From Methanosphaera stadtmanae (GTDB lineage: Archaea > Methanobacteriota > Methanobacteria > Methanobacteriales > Methanobacteriaceae), in the NCBI GenBank assembly GCA_015062805.1, contig SUTQ01000002.1:1-64000 (forward strand): a stretch of 64,000 bases of DNA, read 5' to 3'. Under the pieces are notes generated by a model. It saw only the letters and a list, made by a program, of their open reading frames with translations, was not told where the DNA came from and made no database searches. Positions 1 to 8,966 of this stretch are shown one piece after another (position 1 is the first letter of the stretch; each line of letters starts with the position of its first letter). The position numbers and the translations under genes are program-made.

Positions 1-12
1 ATGGTGAAAGTT

Positions 13-1773
13 TTAGAAGGTTCCACCTCCACCCCCACCAAATCCTCCACCTCCAACGCTTCCAATTCCACCGGAACTAGAATCAGATGATGGTGTTAAT
101 GCTGTGAATGTATTATCTAAATGAATAAATCCACCGTAATATCCAAACATTACCGCATCAGAACTGTTGAAATATTCTTCCGATACGCCTGCAACATCAA
201 AGTATTTTTTCATGTTTTCTGATACTTCATCAGCACAACCCAATGCTGCAGCATATACCAAATATTTTCCCCAAACCTGTATTGAAGCTGGAGGTCTTTC
301 TTTGATTAAACTGAAATCAGTTATATAATTTTTGAAATTTTCCCATTTATCATGATATTCTTTACCTTCAGGTGTCCATCTACCAGGAACATAATTCGGT
401 ATAAAAAACATAATCATTGATTCAGCAAACATTGATAATGATAATATAAGCAGTATCCAGTAATAATTACCAAATTCAATGAATATAATTCCAAAGAATA
501 CTAGTATACTTAAAAACAATAATATAAAAGCCAATATACTAAATAAAGTTGATCCTTTGTCTATAAAGTATCTGTTAATTAATGAGTCCGGTACTTCTTT
601 TGAAGTTTCATCAATCCATGAATTTTTAAAATCCTTGAACTCATATGGATCTCCATTATCTGCTATTGACTTTAAGGAGATGTCACCATTTATTTCAAAT
701 TTGGATACGAAATTTATTAATAATCTCTCAAATGTTTTAAGGTTACTTGTATCTGAATTAACTAATCGAAGTACTGTATCGTCATCACTGCTTGAAATTA
801 CCTTGAAGAATTTTCTATCAATTAAATCAAGGAGTGTGGCATACATGGCATCATCAGTTATACTACCTACATCACCGTTAACTATGGAATTTACTTCAAT
901 GGGTGATGAATCAGTGGGTAAATCGTATTCATAATCTGCTTGATAATCAATTTTTGGTTCTCTACCGAACAATCCATATATTCCTGCCGGAATAATCATC
1001 AGAATTCCCAATAATCCGGAAACAATTCCTATTATTGTATTTTTAAATTCTCTGTCTTCTTTATATTTCTGTTGATCAGCTTCTATTTTTGCCTTTGCAT
1101 CCATATTAATTACTTTTGCATTTTCGTAACTTTTGAAATATGATTTAGGCATTAGTATACGCTGTTCAAATGTTGTACGTGAACCAATACCTTCTATCTG
1201 TGTAGAAAGTGTATTGTCATCTGTCCAGTTACTTGAAACCACGTAATCATCAGGGTTGTTCCAATATTCTGTTCCTTCATGACTTCCGGGTATGTGAATG
1301 CTTGTAACCAAGTTACCTACTCCACTGTCCCATTCGTTACCCCAGGACATATACTGAAGTTCAGCAATGTCATTATAAATTTTTACTCCTTTATTGAAAG
1401 TGTATTTATAAATAACTTTAACGTTTGCATCATATGTTTTATGTTGCTTATTTTTATCAGTGTAGAGCCATACTTTTAATCTGGTTCTCCCCTTTTCTTC
1501 AATAACTTCCAATGTATTATAATAACCTGGTGTTTCAACCGAAACGTTAGTTATTGACTGGTCACTAGCATGTGGAATGTCCCTATAAACACCGTTTACA
1601 CTCCCTTCTATTTCATAATCTATTATTTCCGTTATTTGCGTAGATCCGTCATCATTTACTAAAATATCTTTATCTGCAGTTGGAATATAATAATCTCCAT
1701 CATCCGCTAATGAAATAGGTGCTAAGAATAACGTTAATAACAAAGAGAGAATAATTATCTTCTTTATGTTCAT
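13..1773 (-). CDS. DUF2207-family membrane protein
   Basis: Predicted surface-exposed membrane protein of 586 residues with no established biochemical role. An N-terminal hydrophobic signal segment (about residues 5-23) is followed by an extracytoplasmic beta-rich region. A membrane segment lies near residue 250, a soluble part follows, and a pair of membrane segments lies near residues 404-455. The protein ends in a Gly-rich tail (GGGGFGGGGGGTF), which is the hallmark of DUF2207 proteins. It lies directly downstream of lemA on the same strand with a gap of about 95 nt. LemA and DUF2207 proteins are commonly neighbours in prokaryotes, so an operon is likely. The stop lies 12 bases from the window edge, so the gene is complete. 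The family call is confident; the function is unknown. Confidence 0.82.
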   Translation of the reverse strand: MNIKKIIILSLLLTLFLAPISLADDGDYYIPTADKDILVNDDGSTQITEIIDYEIEGSVNGVYRDIPHASDQSITNVSVETPGYYNTLEVIEEKGRTRLKVWLYTDKNKQHKTYDANVKVIYKYTFNKGVKIYNDIAELQYMSWGNEWDSGVGNLVTSIHIPGSHEGTEYWNNPDDYVVSSNWTDDNTLSTQIEGIGSRTTFEQRILMPKSYFKSYENAKVINMDAKAKIEADQQKYKEDREFKNTIIGIVSGLLGILMIIPAGIYGLFGREPKIDYQADYEYDLPTDSSPIEVNSIVNGDVGSITDDAMYATLLDLIDRKFFKVISSSDDDTVLRLVNSDTSNLKTFERLLINFVSKFEINGDISLKSIADNGDPYEFKDFKNSWIDETSKEVPDSLINRYFIDKGSTLFSILAFILLFLSILVFFGIIFIEFGNYYWILLILSLSMFAESMIMFFIPNYVPGRWTPEGKEYHDKWENFKNYITDFSLIKERPPASIQVWGKYLVYAAALGCADEVSENMKKYFDVAGVSEEYFNSSDAVMFGYYGGFIHLDNTFTALTPSSDSSSGGIGSVGGGGFGGGGGGTF

Positions 1774-1867
1774 AATTATACCTCCTCATTCTAAAATAAA
1801 ATTTAAAAATATTTTAGAATTAGAGTATTTAATGATTTATTTAAAAAAAAATAAAAAATAAAAATAA

Positions 1868-2422
1868 TTAAAATTGTACTTTAGGTGCTGCTCTTGTTCC
1901 TTCTTGTGCTTCAAAGAATTCTGCTTTGTCAAAGTGGAATAAGCTTGCTACAATACTGCTAGGGAATTGTTGACATAAATTATTATATTTAAGAACTGAA
2001 TCGTTGTAGAATTGTCTTGCATAAGATATTTTATCTTCTGTTTCTGATAATTCTTGTTGTAATTCAATGAAGTTTTGATTAGCTTTTAATTCAGGGTATG
2101 CTTCACTGACAGCAAATAATGATTTTAATGCGCTAGTAAGCATTGTATCGGCTTCTGCTACTTCCTGTACTGTAGTTGCATTTGCCATGTTAGCTCTTGC
2201 CTGTGTTACTTGATTAAATGTATCTTTTTCATGACTTGCATATCCTTTAACTGTTTCCACTATATTTGGAATTAAATCGTTACGTCTTTGTAATTGTACA
2301 TCAATTTGACTCCAGGCATTTTCAACATGATTTCTACCATTTACTAAATCATTATAATATTTGACTAATAAAAATGCTATTACAATGATGATTATTAGTA
2401 TTATAATTAACAGTATACTCAT
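1868..2422 (-). CDS. lemA: LemA family membrane protein
   Basis: A 184-residue protein with one N-terminal membrane helix (about residues 2-20) followed by a long helical domain. The stretch with [20 protein letters not shown] and the following RNDLIPN are typical of LemA, as are the length and the Phe-rich C-terminal half. LemA proteins have an outside-facing N-terminus and a helical cytoplasmic body; their role is not defined. An RBS-like AGGAGG precedes the start. It is the upstream partner of the DUF2207 gene, and the pair is probably co-transcribed as a membrane-associated module. Confidence 0.9.
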   Translation of the reverse strand: MSILLIIILIIIIVIAFLLVKYYNDLVNGRNHVENAWSQIDVQLQRRNDLIPNIVETVKGYASHEKDTFNQVTQARANMANATTVQEVAEADTMLTSALKSLFAVSEAYPELKANQNFIELQQELSETEDKISYARQFYNDSVLKYNNLCQQFPSSIVASLFHFDKAEFFEAQEGTRAAPKVQF

Positions 2423-2533
2423 AAGTTTACCTCCTGTTATTTCAATTTTACCAATTAATTTATATTATTAAATTAAAAAATATATATACTTATTTAGATT
2501 ATAATTAGTTATTGAATAATTGGAGCTAAAACA

Positions 2534-3667
2534 ATGAGTACATTTAAAGATTTACAGTTATTGTCAGATGCTGCTTATTATGACAGATGTAATTATGTTA
2601 ATTACAATGTTGATAATGTTTTAGAGGAAACTGATAAAATAAAAGATGGAATCTATCATGCAAAAGCTGGAAGTAGGGATGTACCATTATTTAAAATCTT
2701 AATGACCAACCAATGTAACAATGACTGTGCCTATTGTACAAACTGTATAGAACACAAATACCAGAGAGCCAGACTAAGTCCTGAAGCACTTGCAAGAATA
2801 TATATGAAATACTATGAAAGCAATATGGTGGAAGGTTTATTTCTCAGTTCAGGTATAATAAAAGATGCTGATACGACAATGGAAGAAATGATAGAAGCAG
2901 CACATATTTTAAGAAACAAATATTCTTATAAGGGTTATATTCATCTTAAAATTATTCCTGGAAGCAGTAAAGATTATATTAAACACGCAATGCAACTGGC
3001 TGACAGGGTAAGCATTAACATTGAAGCTGCTACCAAGGATGGGCTTAGTGATTTATCAAGTACAAAAAATTATGACAAGGATATTCTTAAACGATTGGAT
3101 TGGATTGATAACTTACATAGAAAAGACCATAGTCTGGCAAGTAGCGGACACACCACTCAAATAATTGTCGGTGCAAATGAGGAAAATGATGAGGATATAC
3201 TGAAACAGGTTTATAATCTGACTAAGAAATATGATGTGCTATATAATTACTTCAGTAGTTTTACTCCCGTAAAGGGTACTCCATTAGAAACTCACGAAGC
3301 CAATAATCCAAAAAGAACAGGAAGACTATACCAAGCAGAATACTTATTCAATCAGTATAACTACACCTTAGATGATATTATCTTAGATGACAATGGCTTT
3401 TTAGATACTGCTAATGATCCAAAATACACCATTGCATTAGAAAATATGGATAAGTATCCACTTGACGTTAACACTGCCAAATATAAAGAATTAATAAGAG
3501 TACCTGGTATTGGATTAAAATCTGCCAGAAGAATAAGACATATGCAAAGTCAAGGGAAAAAAATAACAAACCTTAAACAGTTGCAACAATTGGGTGCTAA
3601 CATTAAGAAATGTAAGATATTTGTAAAAGTAGGTGGATCGTATCAGAGTACGTTAGAATCTTTTTAA
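2534..3667 (+). CDS. Radical SAM protein with C-terminal helix-hairpin-helix (putative DNA modification/repair)
   Basis: A 377-residue radical SAM protein. The cluster motif CNNDCAYC (about C61, C65, C68) has the CX3CX2C pattern that binds the SAM-ligating [4Fe-4S] cluster. The C-terminus carries a helix-hairpin-helix (VPGIGLKSARRI, about residues 320-345), a DNA-binding element. This arrangement matches the family annotated as putative DNA modification/repair radical SAM protein. In bacteria that family is usually paired with a small DUF4130 protein, which is not adjacent here. The gene stands alone, divergent from lemA and convergent with the adhesin-like gene, with only 24 nt between the two stop codons. 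The substrate is unknown. Confidence 0.85.
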   Translation: MSTFKDLQLLSDAAYYDRCNYVNYNVDNVLEETDKIKDGIYHAKAGSRDVPLFKILMTNQCNNDCAYCTNCIEHKYQRARLSPEALARIYMKYYESNMVEGLFLSSGIIKDADTTMEEMIEAAHILRNKYSYKGYIHLKIIPGSSKDYIKHAMQLADRVSINIEAATKDGLSDLSSTKNYDKDILKRLDWIDNLHRKDHSLASSGHTTQIIVGANEENDEDILKQVYNLTKKYDVLYNYFSSFTPVKGTPLETHEANNPKRTGRLYQAEYLFNQYNYTLDDIILDDNGFLDTANDPKYTIALENMDKYPLDVNTAKYKELIRVPGIGLKSARRIRHMQSQGKKITNLKQLQQLGANIKKCKIFVKVGGSYQSTLESF

Positions 3668-3691
3668 AAATAAAAAAAAATGAATGGAATT

Positions 3692-5593
3692 TTAAACTAT
3701 AGTAATAGTATAATCGCTTCTTAAACTTAAGGTTTCACGAAGTTCTGGTATAACTATAGATAAAGTATGATTTCCCAGCGATAATTTACCAGGCAACGTA
3801 AATTTAAAATTAATTATTCCGTTTGTAATATTAAATAATCTGGTACTATCATTTTCCTTTAATGTTTTTCCATTTACTTTTATACATGCATAAGATTTAT
3901 AATTAATGATTTGATTATTATTATCAACTAATTTTCCTGTAAATGTTACAAAATCCTTTTGTATACTTACTTTAGGAGTAATGATATCTATAGGAATTTT
4001 ATTAACTGTAAAAGATGTGTTTATTTCTTTTCTATAATTTCCATTTACATAGATTGTTGTTAGATTATATTCTTTTGCTGTGAATCTGGAGTCAAAATTA
4101 CAGTTAAATATTACTTGACCATCATATACATTGATAATTATACTGTTATTAAGTGAATTCCTAATAGTTCTTCCATTAATCTTATAAAATACTTTTCCTC
4201 CAGTGACTAATGAGCCATTCTGATTATATTTTACTTTGGTTGAAATAGTTAAATTACCTTTATAAAGCATTGTAGCTGAATGTGAAGTGTTTAAATTAAA
4301 TAAATCTCCTACAATTATTGTTGCTTTATTTCCGAAACTTTGTTCATATTTAGAATTGACATAGTACCTGACATAATATGTATAATTTAATTTATTCCAA
4401 ATAGTTGGAATTGAATATTTAAATGAAACTTTTCCATTAGTAACATTAACATAAATATCTTTACCATTTTTATCTTTAATTGTTTTATCATTTAATATAA
4501 AGGAAACAAAACCTTTATCAACATTTTTACCAAATTCATCCGTAATTGATGCATTTAATTCAACATTTCCACCATTAACCAAGATATTTGGTGAGGTGAC
4601 TATTGTTTTAGCTTTTCTTATAAAGAAATTAATAAAATCAATATCTATTGCATTATCTAGAATAGGTATTATCTTTGATGAAAAAGATTTATCATTTGTC
4701 TTTATACTATCAATTAATTTAGCTGTTTTACTATTCACATACTTACCATTATCATTTGTTGCCATGACTTTAACTGTAGAATTTATATTATTGTTTTTAT
4801 AATAGTAAGTAACTATTTCACGTCTTGATATTCCATATTTATCACGTGCAGCTAACATTCTGGAAGATGTAATTATACTATTAGAATCACCAGATATTTT
4901 TAAAGAACCTTTTGAAAAATATTTAGAGTTATTTGGAACTACCAAATATTGTCCTGCCTTTAGTAATCCTGAATCTTTAAAAGTTCCTTTTTGATTTTTT
5001 ATAATTAAACTATAAGTACCGTTAGGTGCTTTTATGACAAAATGTCCAACTGAAAGTTTTGATTCCAGATTATAAACTTTATTCATCGTAGTTTTCGAAA
5101 TTTGGTTATTGTTAATCATGGACATGGCATTAGATTCTATGGCTTTATTAACATTAACATTGTCTGCTCCACCATTCCCAACCAACCAACCGTTTTTATT
5201 GATAATAACGTGAAAAAAATATGAACCATTTTCTTTATATTGTTTCACAAAAGAAGAATTATGCTTTACATTTAGTGTAACTGTATTTTTAGCATCTCTT
5301 CTAAAAGAAATTGCACTATCATTATTATAACCTTGAATAATAGTACTGCAACAACCTTCTCCTTTATCACTAATATCCTCTATTTCATTAGTTTGCTTCT
5401 TATTATTTGATATCTTATCCTTTTTAAGTATATTATTAGTACTTGAAGAATATTCTGATTCTTTATTAATTGTTGTGGAAATATTTGATTCGTCTGATTC
5501 AATAATCTCATGTGAAGAAGCTACATTTAAAAATAATAATATTAAAAATAAAACTATTATAAAAAATTTTGATTTTTTTAACATGTTTTTCAT
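3692..5593 (-). CDS. Adhesin-like secreted surface protein with three Ig-like repeats
   Basis: A 633-residue Asn/Ser/Lys-rich protein with a signal sequence (about residues 8-27). A domain around residues 80-310 starts with a Cys-Cys pair and contains many N-glycosylation-type NxS/T sites. Three related beta-sandwich repeats of about 95 residues each follow (roughly 330-425, 430-530 and 533-630). Each repeat carries a similar strand: VNVTNGKVSF, INVYDGQVIF and FNITNGIINF. Such repeats are typical of the adhesin-like proteins abundant in Methanosphaera and Methanobrevibacter. No C-terminal anchor is visible, so it is either secreted or held by the N-terminal helix. It lies immediately downstream of the ParA/ParB-stub pair (9 nt), yet has no evident functional link to it. 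The ligand is unknown. Confidence 0.75.
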   Translation of the reverse strand: MKNMLKKSKFFIIVLFLILLFLNVASSHEIIESDESNISTTINKESEYSSSTNNILKKDKISNNKKQTNEIEDISDKGEGCCSTIIQGYNNDSAISFRRDAKNTVTLNVKHNSSFVKQYKENGSYFFHVIINKNGWLVGNGGADNVNVNKAIESNAMSMINNNQISKTTMNKVYNLESKLSVGHFVIKAPNGTYSLIIKNQKGTFKDSGLLKAGQYLVVPNNSKYFSKGSLKISGDSNSIITSSRMLAARDKYGISRREIVTYYYKNNNINSTVKVMATNDNGKYVNSKTAKLIDSIKTNDKSFSSKIIPILDNAIDIDFINFFIRKAKTIVTSPNILVNGGNVELNASITDEFGKNVDKGFVSFILNDKTIKDKNGKDIYVNVTNGKVSFKYSIPTIWNKLNYTYYVRYYVNSKYEQSFGNKATIIVGDLFNLNTSHSATMLYKGNLTISTKVKYNQNGSLVTGGKVFYKINGRTIRNSLNNSIIINVYDGQVIFNCNFDSRFTAKEYNLTTIYVNGNYRKEINTSFTVNKIPIDIITPKVSIQKDFVTFTGKLVDNNNQIINYKSYACIKVNGKTLKENDSTRLFNITNGIINFKFTLPGKLSLGNHTLSIVIPELRETLSLRSDYTITIV

Positions 5594-5602
5594 CTTCTAT
5601 TA

Positions 5603-5941
5603 TTATAAATCTTCAAATAATTTCCATATTTCAGGATATTTATTTTTTATAGCTTCTTCAAGAATATCTGAAGCTTCATTACTAATACTAAATTCTGGTG
5701 TCGTTTTTTTGAGATAACGTAAACATGCTGCACTTTTTGCAGACCATAAACTTATTCTAGGATTTTTTCCAACTTCTTCCTTAATTTGTTCTACTTTATC
5801 ATCCGACAAAGCAAAAGAATTATTAAAATCAGCCTTTTTTTCTTTTACTTCTTTAACTGTATTTTCCTTCTTAGTTTTTTTAGATTTTGATGGCTTCTTG
5901 ATAAGTGCATCTAATCCTCGACCTAATGCATTATCTGACAT
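5603..5941 (-). CDS. Small ParA partner carrying only a ParB-like N-terminal motif
   Basis: A 112-residue basic protein. Residues 5-14 read ALGRGLDALI, matching the N-terminal GRGLxALI peptide by which bacterial ParB proteins contact and stimulate ParA. A Lys-rich linker follows (about 16-45). A 50-60 residue helical end has WSAKSAACLRYL and EIWKLFEDL but no recognisable ParB CTPase or HTH region. Full ParB proteins are near 280 residues, so this is either a stripped-down adaptor or an unrelated DNA-binding tail fused to a ParA-contact peptide. It starts 2 nt after the parA stop, indicating co-translation. A ParA-activating role is an inference from the motif and position. Confidence 0.7.
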   Translation of the reverse strand: MSDNALGRGLDALIKKPSKSKKTKKENTVKEVKEKKADFNNSFALSDDKVEQIKEEVGKNPRISLWSAKSAACLRYLKKTTPEFSISNEASDILEEAIKNKYPEIWKLFEDL

Positions 5942-5943
5942 GA

Positions 5944-6717
5944 TTATTCACCTTCTAAACTGATTATTTCTTTTGCTAATTTTATATATGCTTTTGTTCC
6001 AGAACAGTCAGTATCATAAGTTATACAAGGTTTTCCATAGCTTGGTGCTTCAGCTAATTTAACATTTCTAGGAATTTTTTCTTTGAATATGTATTCGGTA
6101 TCCTTAAAGTATTCTTTAACGTTTTTAGACACATCTTTTGATAATCTTGTCCTTCCATCATATAATGTTATTAAAATACCTTTAATAGGACATGGACTTT
6201 TTAATCTTGTTTCCACTAAGTTGATTGTTTCTAATAAATCCAACATTCCTTCTAAAGCATAAAATTCTGATTGTATTGGAATTATTACAGAATCTGTTGC
6301 AACTAATGCATTTAATGTTAATATTCCTAAGGAAGGTGGTGCATCTATAATTATATAATCAAATCCCAATTCATATTCGTGTAATTTTTCACTTAAAATA
6401 TAAGGATAACCAATTTCTTTACTTAATTCTATTTCTGCCCCACTTAATGAAATATTACTTGCAACTGCATATAAATTAGGTATTTCTGTTTCTAAAACTG
6501 CTTCTTGGAAAGAACATTTTCCGGTTAATAATGAATAGATTGTGTTTTCAAGTTCACTCTTTTGAATACCTAAACTTGTTGTTGCGTTTCCTTGTGGATC
6601 CATATCAATTATTAATACTGTTTTATCTAAAACAGCTAAAGCTGCACTTAGATTTACGGCTGTGGTTGTTTTTCCACAACCTCCTTTTTGATTCAAAATT
6701 GTTATTATTTCCGTCAT
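5944..6717 (-). CDS. parA: ParA/Soj family ATPase
   Basis: A 257-residue P-loop ATPase of the ParA/MinD superfamily. The deviant Walker A, KGGCGKTT (K11 to T18), carries the signature lysine. A DPQGN motif and a Walker B-like IIIDAPPSLG near residue 120 follow. Length and motifs match chromosomal or plasmid partition ATPases, which form ATP-dependent dimers on DNA and move cargo or origins. It is the first gene of a pair with the ParB-like stub and lies about 17 kb from the replication origin, as bacterial chromosomal par loci often do. The upstream leader holds repeated AAGTTATA elements. MinD-like roles cannot be excluded, but the partner motif favours ParA. Confidence 0.9.
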   Translation of the reverse strand: MTEIITILNQKGGCGKTTTAVNLSAALAVLDKTVLIIDMDPQGNATTSLGIQKSELENTIYSLLTGKCSFQEAVLETEIPNLYAVASNISLSGAEIELSKEIGYPYILSEKLHEYELGFDYIIIDAPPSLGILTLNALVATDSVIIPIQSEFYALEGMLDLLETINLVETRLKSPCPIKGILITLYDGRTRLSKDVSKNVKEYFKDTEYIFKEKIPRNVKLAEAPSYGKPCITYDTDCSGTKAYIKLAKEIISLEGE

Positions 6718-6779
6718 TTAATCTCCTTTCTAAACTAAATATCAAATCTTATATTAAATAATTTATAATAAGTAATATT

Positions 6780-6820
6780 TATAAGTTATAATAGTAAAAG
6801 TAATAAGTTATAAGTTATAA
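6780..6820. repeat. AAGTTATA repeats upstream of parA
   Basis: Three copies of AAGTTATA start at 6783, 6805 and 6812, the last two overlapping by one base, in the leader between thrS and parA. The same octamer forms overlapping palindromes at 37758-37782. It could be an operator or a partition-type site. The element is AT-only apart from one G, so background copies are expected in this genome. Confidence 0.4.
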
Positions 6821-6870
6821 TTAAAGAAGTTTAAGATAATTTAAAAATACAAATATTTAAATAAAAATCT

Positions 6871-6907
6871 AAAAAAAAGAGGAATAATTAATGAATTAAC
6901 ATTAATT
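6871..6907 (-). terminator. Stem-loop plus poly-U terminator of thrS
   Basis: An 8-bp perfect inverted repeat (6886-6893 with 6900-6907, loop of 6) overlaps the thrS stop codon. On the minus strand it is followed by CCTC and eight T residues. It has the shape of an intrinsic terminator. Confidence 0.6.
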
Positions 6908-8750
6908 AAAATTTAACACGTTTAGATACTTTGTATGGTAAAGGTAATTGTCTGAATGGTAATCCTTTGGTTAATTCATGGATTTCATCAGCTAATTGTT
7001 CAATTGAAACTTCTTCTTTAGTATCATCCATACGTCTATTGATTGTAATAGAATCATTTTCTACTTCATTGTCACCTACAACAATTGTGTATGGTATCCA
7101 TTCTTTACCTGCATTTCTGATTTTTTTACCTACACGTTCAGGAGTATCATCAATATCTACTCTTACATCTAAATCTTTGATTTGTTGATATACTTTTTCA
7201 GCATATTCAAGGTGATTATCTGTAACAGGTATAATCCTTACTTGTGTTGGTGCTAACCATAAAGGTAATGATGGTTTAGAACCTTTATCTGTTGAAGTTT
7301 TCTCGAGTAAACTACAAATTACTCTTTCTAAACTTCCAGTTGGACTACAGTGTAAAATTGTTGGATATTGTTGTTCTTCATTTTCATCAAGATATGTAAT
7401 ACCAAATCTTCTAGCACTTTGAATATCCATTTGTACTGTTGGATTTTCAATTGGTCTACCAAGATCATCAATTGCTGCAAAGTCTACTTTAGCATTCCAG
7501 TAATGTTTCATTTTTGGAATTACTTCAAGAACAACTGGTTTTTTAATGTGATCTCTTACAACTTCTTTTACCCAATCTTCATTTTCAGCTAAGAATTCTT
7601 TTGTTACACGGAATGCAACTTCGTAATGTACATCGAGGTCACGTTCAGTTTGAGCACACATGTCCACTTGACTTGCAAATATTTCTTTTGCGTGTTCATC
7701 ATTTAAACAAACACTGTGGAAATCAGGCATTGTGAATGCTCTCAATCTTTTAAGTCCCACAACTTCCCCTTGTCTTTCAAATCTGAAACTTAATTGTGAA
7801 AGTTCATAAATTCCCACAGGCATGTTTTTCCATGTTAAGAAGGAATCTGCCATTATTCTGAATGCACCAAAACAACAGGCAAATCTTAGCATCAATTCTC
7901 TGTGTTTTGTTTTTAATCTGTACTGTCTTTCACCAAATTTAGCTGCATGTTCTCTGATAGCTGGATCAGCTAAATCATACATAACTGGTGTATCTACAGG
8001 CATTGCGCCTCTTTCTGTAACAAGATTATATACGTAATCTCCAAGTAAATCTTTAACTAATTTTCCTTTAGGATACCATCTGATGTGACCTACATCTGCT
8101 GATGGTTCGTTACTTGCTAATTCCTTTTCTTTCATTAATTTTACATGAGGAGGTTGTTTACCTGAATCTTCATGAGATACTCCTTGTTCATGATTTACTA
8201 ATTGTTTTAATGTTTTATTTTCATAATTGTAATCATCAACATCGTATTTTTCACCATCTTCTTCTAATATAAAGAATTGTGATGGTTCAGATTCTTCAAC
8301 TTCCTCTTCACTTTCAACTTCTTCAGCTTCTGTAGTTATGGTTCTGGACAATTCTGATAATGGATGTCCTTTACAAGATAATTCAAATGATTTATACCAT
8401 CCAAATGGCACTCTGAGAACTGCTTCATTATTATCTACTAGTTCAACTTCAATACCTTTTAAGATGTGTGTAGCAACATCCGGATTTGATAATGAAGAAC
8501 TTAAGTGTGCATATGGATATACAACTATATTATCTGCATTAACTTTGTTTTGAACACTTAAAATTTCTTTAACTGCTTTCTTAATTATTAATTCAGGATT
8601 TTCTTCATCTTCCTTTTCAACTGCAATAAAAGCTACTAATGCATTATCTACACCACTAGCTCTTTTTTCATCTTCAATATCTTCAGCTAATTTAGTTTTA
8701 CTTCTAGTTTTATAACGTAAATAATCTGAATGTATCATTAACGTTCGCAT
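6906..8750 (-). CDS. thrS: Threonyl-tRNA synthetase, archaeal type
   Basis: A 614-residue synthetase that charges tRNA-Thr. The N-terminus ([20 protein letters not shown]) and the first 140 or so residues match the archaeal editing domain, which is related to D-aminoacyl-tRNA deacylases and replaces the bacterial TGS/editing module. A class II catalytic core follows, with [10 protein letters not shown] and the motif-2-like [10 protein letters not shown]-terminal anticodon-binding domain has [14 protein letters not shown]. An acidic linker rich in Glu near residues 145-165 separates editing and catalytic domains. It is monocistronic, with a stem-loop terminator overlapping its stop codon. The leader to argS (about 210 nt) is AT-rich and carries no gene. 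Confidence 0.95.
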   Translation of the reverse strand: MRTLMIHSDYLRYKTRSKTKLAEDIEDEKRASGVDNALVAFIAVEKEDEENPELIIKKAVKEILSVQNKVNADNIVVYPYAHLSSSLSNPDVATHILKGIEVELVDNNEAVLRVPFGWYKSFELSCKGHPLSELSRTITTEAEEVESEEEVEESEPSQFFILEEDGEKYDVDDYNYENKTLKQLVNHEQGVSHEDSGKQPPHVKLMKEKELASNEPSADVGHIRWYPKGKLVKDLLGDYVYNLVTERGAMPVDTPVMYDLADPAIREHAAKFGERQYRLKTKHRELMLRFACCFGAFRIMADSFLTWKNMPVGIYELSQLSFRFERQGEVVGLKRLRAFTMPDFHSVCLNDEHAKEIFASQVDMCAQTERDLDVHYEVAFRVTKEFLAENEDWVKEVVRDHIKKPVVLEVIPKMKHYWNAKVDFAAIDDLGRPIENPTVQMDIQSARRFGITYLDENEEQQYPTILHCSPTGSLERVICSLLEKTSTDKGSKPSLPLWLAPTQVRIIPVTDNHLEYAEKVYQQIKDLDVRVDIDDTPERVGKKIRNAGKEWIPYTIVVGDNEVENDSITINRRMDDTKEEVSIEQLADEIHELTKGLPFRQLPLPYKVSKRVKF

Positions 8751-8930
8751 TTAAATTATTCCTCCAAAAATGGTTCTTAATAATCATTCATAAAATGAAA
8801 TCTATTAAAATATAAAATAAATTACTAAATCTTAATTCATTAATATTTATATTATTCATATTATATTAAAATTATTATAAAAATAAATAGAATTAAAATT
8901 AACTTGTTTTAATAAAAAAATGGTATAAAT

Positions 8931-8966
8931 AAAAAAAATAAGGATATGTAATTAGAGAAATTACAT
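8931..8966 (-). terminator. Stem-loop plus poly-U terminator of argS
   Basis: A perfect 8-bp stem (8946-8953 with 8959-8966, loop AGAGA) contains the argS stop codon. On the minus strand it is followed by a short spacer and T8. Confidence 0.6.

Noticed and set aside
3692-6717. The adhesin-like gene as a third member of a ParA-driven surface-positioning system
   Set aside because: It is adjacent and on the same strand, but there is no cytosolic domain to contact ParA or its partner; proximity alone is weak.
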